From: an uncultured Brachyspira sp.
GTDB lineage: Bacteria; Spirochaetota; Brachyspiria; Brachyspirales; Brachyspiraceae
Direction of reading: 5' to 3'
DNA length: 54,911 nt
Assembly (NCBI GenBank): GCA_949287565.1
Contig: CASEHG010000316.1
Location: 1 to 54,911, forward strand
Positions 54,212 to 54,911 of the stretch are shown here, piece by piece. A program made the position numbers and the translations under genes. Numbering within the stretch: the first letter of the stretch is position 1; the number at the start of each line of letters is the position of its first letter. The notes below the pieces were generated by a model. That model was not told the DNA's origin, searched no databases, and worked only from the letters and a program-made list of their open reading frames with translations.

Positions 54212-54778
54212 TTAATACATGCAATTACAGCCACAACCAGTATTGTAATATCCGTTGTATCCACAATCATAGTTCGCATAAGCATATGCAGGATACATAT
54301 GTTTTGTAGATATTACATTAATACCTCCAGAATAAGGGTCTGCAAGCTGTGAAGGACTAGCGTATACATCACCTTTAATACATCTGCAAGTTGCATCGCT
54401 AATTCTGCACTGTTCAAGCAAGTCAGCATATTTAAACTGAGCTTCAAAGAACTTATTCTGCCAATCATTCTGAGCTGACATAAATTCAAAGTTTTTAGCA
54501 ATAGAAGTTTCATCAACAGCAACTCTTTGCTCTAAAGCACAAATTCTATCTGAAATACCCATTGTTGTGTTGAAACCTTCTTTGAGATTTTGGATTTCAG
54601 TCTCATAGAATTGTCTTTCTGATACTGCTGGCGATTCACATTTATTACCTAATAAACCACCTATGCCATTTTCGCCAGCTAAAGCTAATCCACCTAAAGC
54701 TGTGCCGATTACACCAAGAGCTGTTGTTCCTCTTCCAGCGGCATTAAAATCTGAACCACTTGTTGTTTTTACCATCAT
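54212..54778 (-). CDS. Hypothetical protein with Gly-rich start and Cys-rich end
   Basis: A 188-aa protein (start ATG 54778 behind AGGTG). N terminus is Gly/Ala-rich (TTALGVIGTALGGLALAGEN), the middle is a helix with ICALEQRVAVDETSIAKNFE, and the C terminus is a Tyr/Gly/Cys repeat (DCGYNGYYNTGCGCNCMY). Similar proteins are seen in gut Firmicutes phages near the virion genes. No function is recognised. Confidence 0.65.
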   Translation of the reverse strand: MMVKTTSGSDFNAAGRGTTALGVIGTALGGLALAGENGIGGLLGNKCESPAVSERQFYETEIQNLKEGFNTTMGISDRICALEQRVAVDETSIAKNFEFMSAQNDWQNKFFEAQFKYADLLEQCRISDATCRCIKGDVYASPSQLADPYSGGINVISTKHMYPAYAYANYDCGYNGYYNTGCGCNCMY

Positions 54779-54832
54779 AATAATCACCTATTTATATAAA
54801 TTTGGTGACAATGTGATAATGTGTATTAAAAA

Positions 54833-54858
54833 ATGCACTAAAAATATTTTTAGTGCAT
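54833..54858. terminator. Hairpin at the right edge
   Basis: ATGCACTAAAAA / TTTTTAGTGCAT is a 12-bp stem with loop TA. It lies upstream of the first minus-strand gene and may end a transcript entering from the right. The sequence 54859-54911 shows no gene. Confidence 0.55.
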
Positions 54859-54911
54859 AAATTAATCATAATATATTATTTAAAAACTATAAATATTTTT
54901 ATTTAATAACA

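Noticed and set aside
1-54911. CRISPR array or tRNA genes
   Set aside because: No spaced direct repeat array and no tRNA-like cloverleaf segments were noticed on either strand by eye; a tRNAscan would be decisive.

Overview
The window is a 54.9 kb piece of a tailed-phage (siphovirus-type) genome, or an unexcised prophage, from a low-GC Firmicutes host, most likely a gut Clostridia relative. The evidence is strong AT bias, canonical Firmicutes Shine-Dalgarno sequences before nearly every gene, a complete HK97-type head and long-tail gene set, a holin/amidase/papain-like lysis cassette, and a Clostridia/Staphylococcus-type agr peptide-signalling cassette. No polymerase, helicase, primase, repressor, rRNA or tRNA gene is visible, so the replication module lies outside the window.

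Layout. Positions 1-8.9 kb (plus strand) form an accessory arm: a DNA methyltransferase fused to an SNase-like domain, a short fibre-like gene interrupted at a C9 tract, a terminator and strong promoter, a PPP-type phosphatase, a P-loop kinase-like protein, a Dam-type (D12) methyltransferase interrupted at a G9 tract, a radical SAM enzyme followed at once by a 29-residue GHC-containing peptide, a DUF3307-like membrane protein, small unknowns, and a second phosphoesterase. A hairpin at about 8.97 kb separates this arm from everything else.

Positions 54.8-9.05 kb run on the minus strand. In transcription order this strand carries several small virion-like or unknown genes, then an agr-like cassette (membrane-only receptor-like protein, AgrD-like prepeptide, terminator, AgrB-like peptidase). 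Next come two Mtd_N-type fibre proteins, small membrane and ferritin-like proteins, a phosphoesterase, a terminase-associated protein, TerL, portal, a beta-helix protein, a protease-scaffold fusion, decoration protein, major capsid, connectors and major tail protein. A TPR glycosyltransferase, a Zn-finger protein, a RecU-like resolvase and a tyrosine recombinase follow. The strand ends with a very long tape measure (about 2,498 aa after splicing), the tail tip and hub proteins, holin, amidase and a C1 peptidase.

Most notable points: (1) the tape-measure gene is interrupted by two related group I introns of 371 and 501 nt around a 178-nt exon; (2) a phage-borne agrBD cassette has a predicted Ser-lactone signal and a receptor-like membrane protein without a kinase; (3) there is a radical SAM/mini-peptide pair; (4) an in-frame amber codon sits in the catalytic motif of the amidase; (5) two 9-base homopolymers break a methyltransferase and a fibre gene; (6) several genes appear to start at AUU or AUA. 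Gene calls rest on reading the sequence and on family knowledge only; no searches were run.
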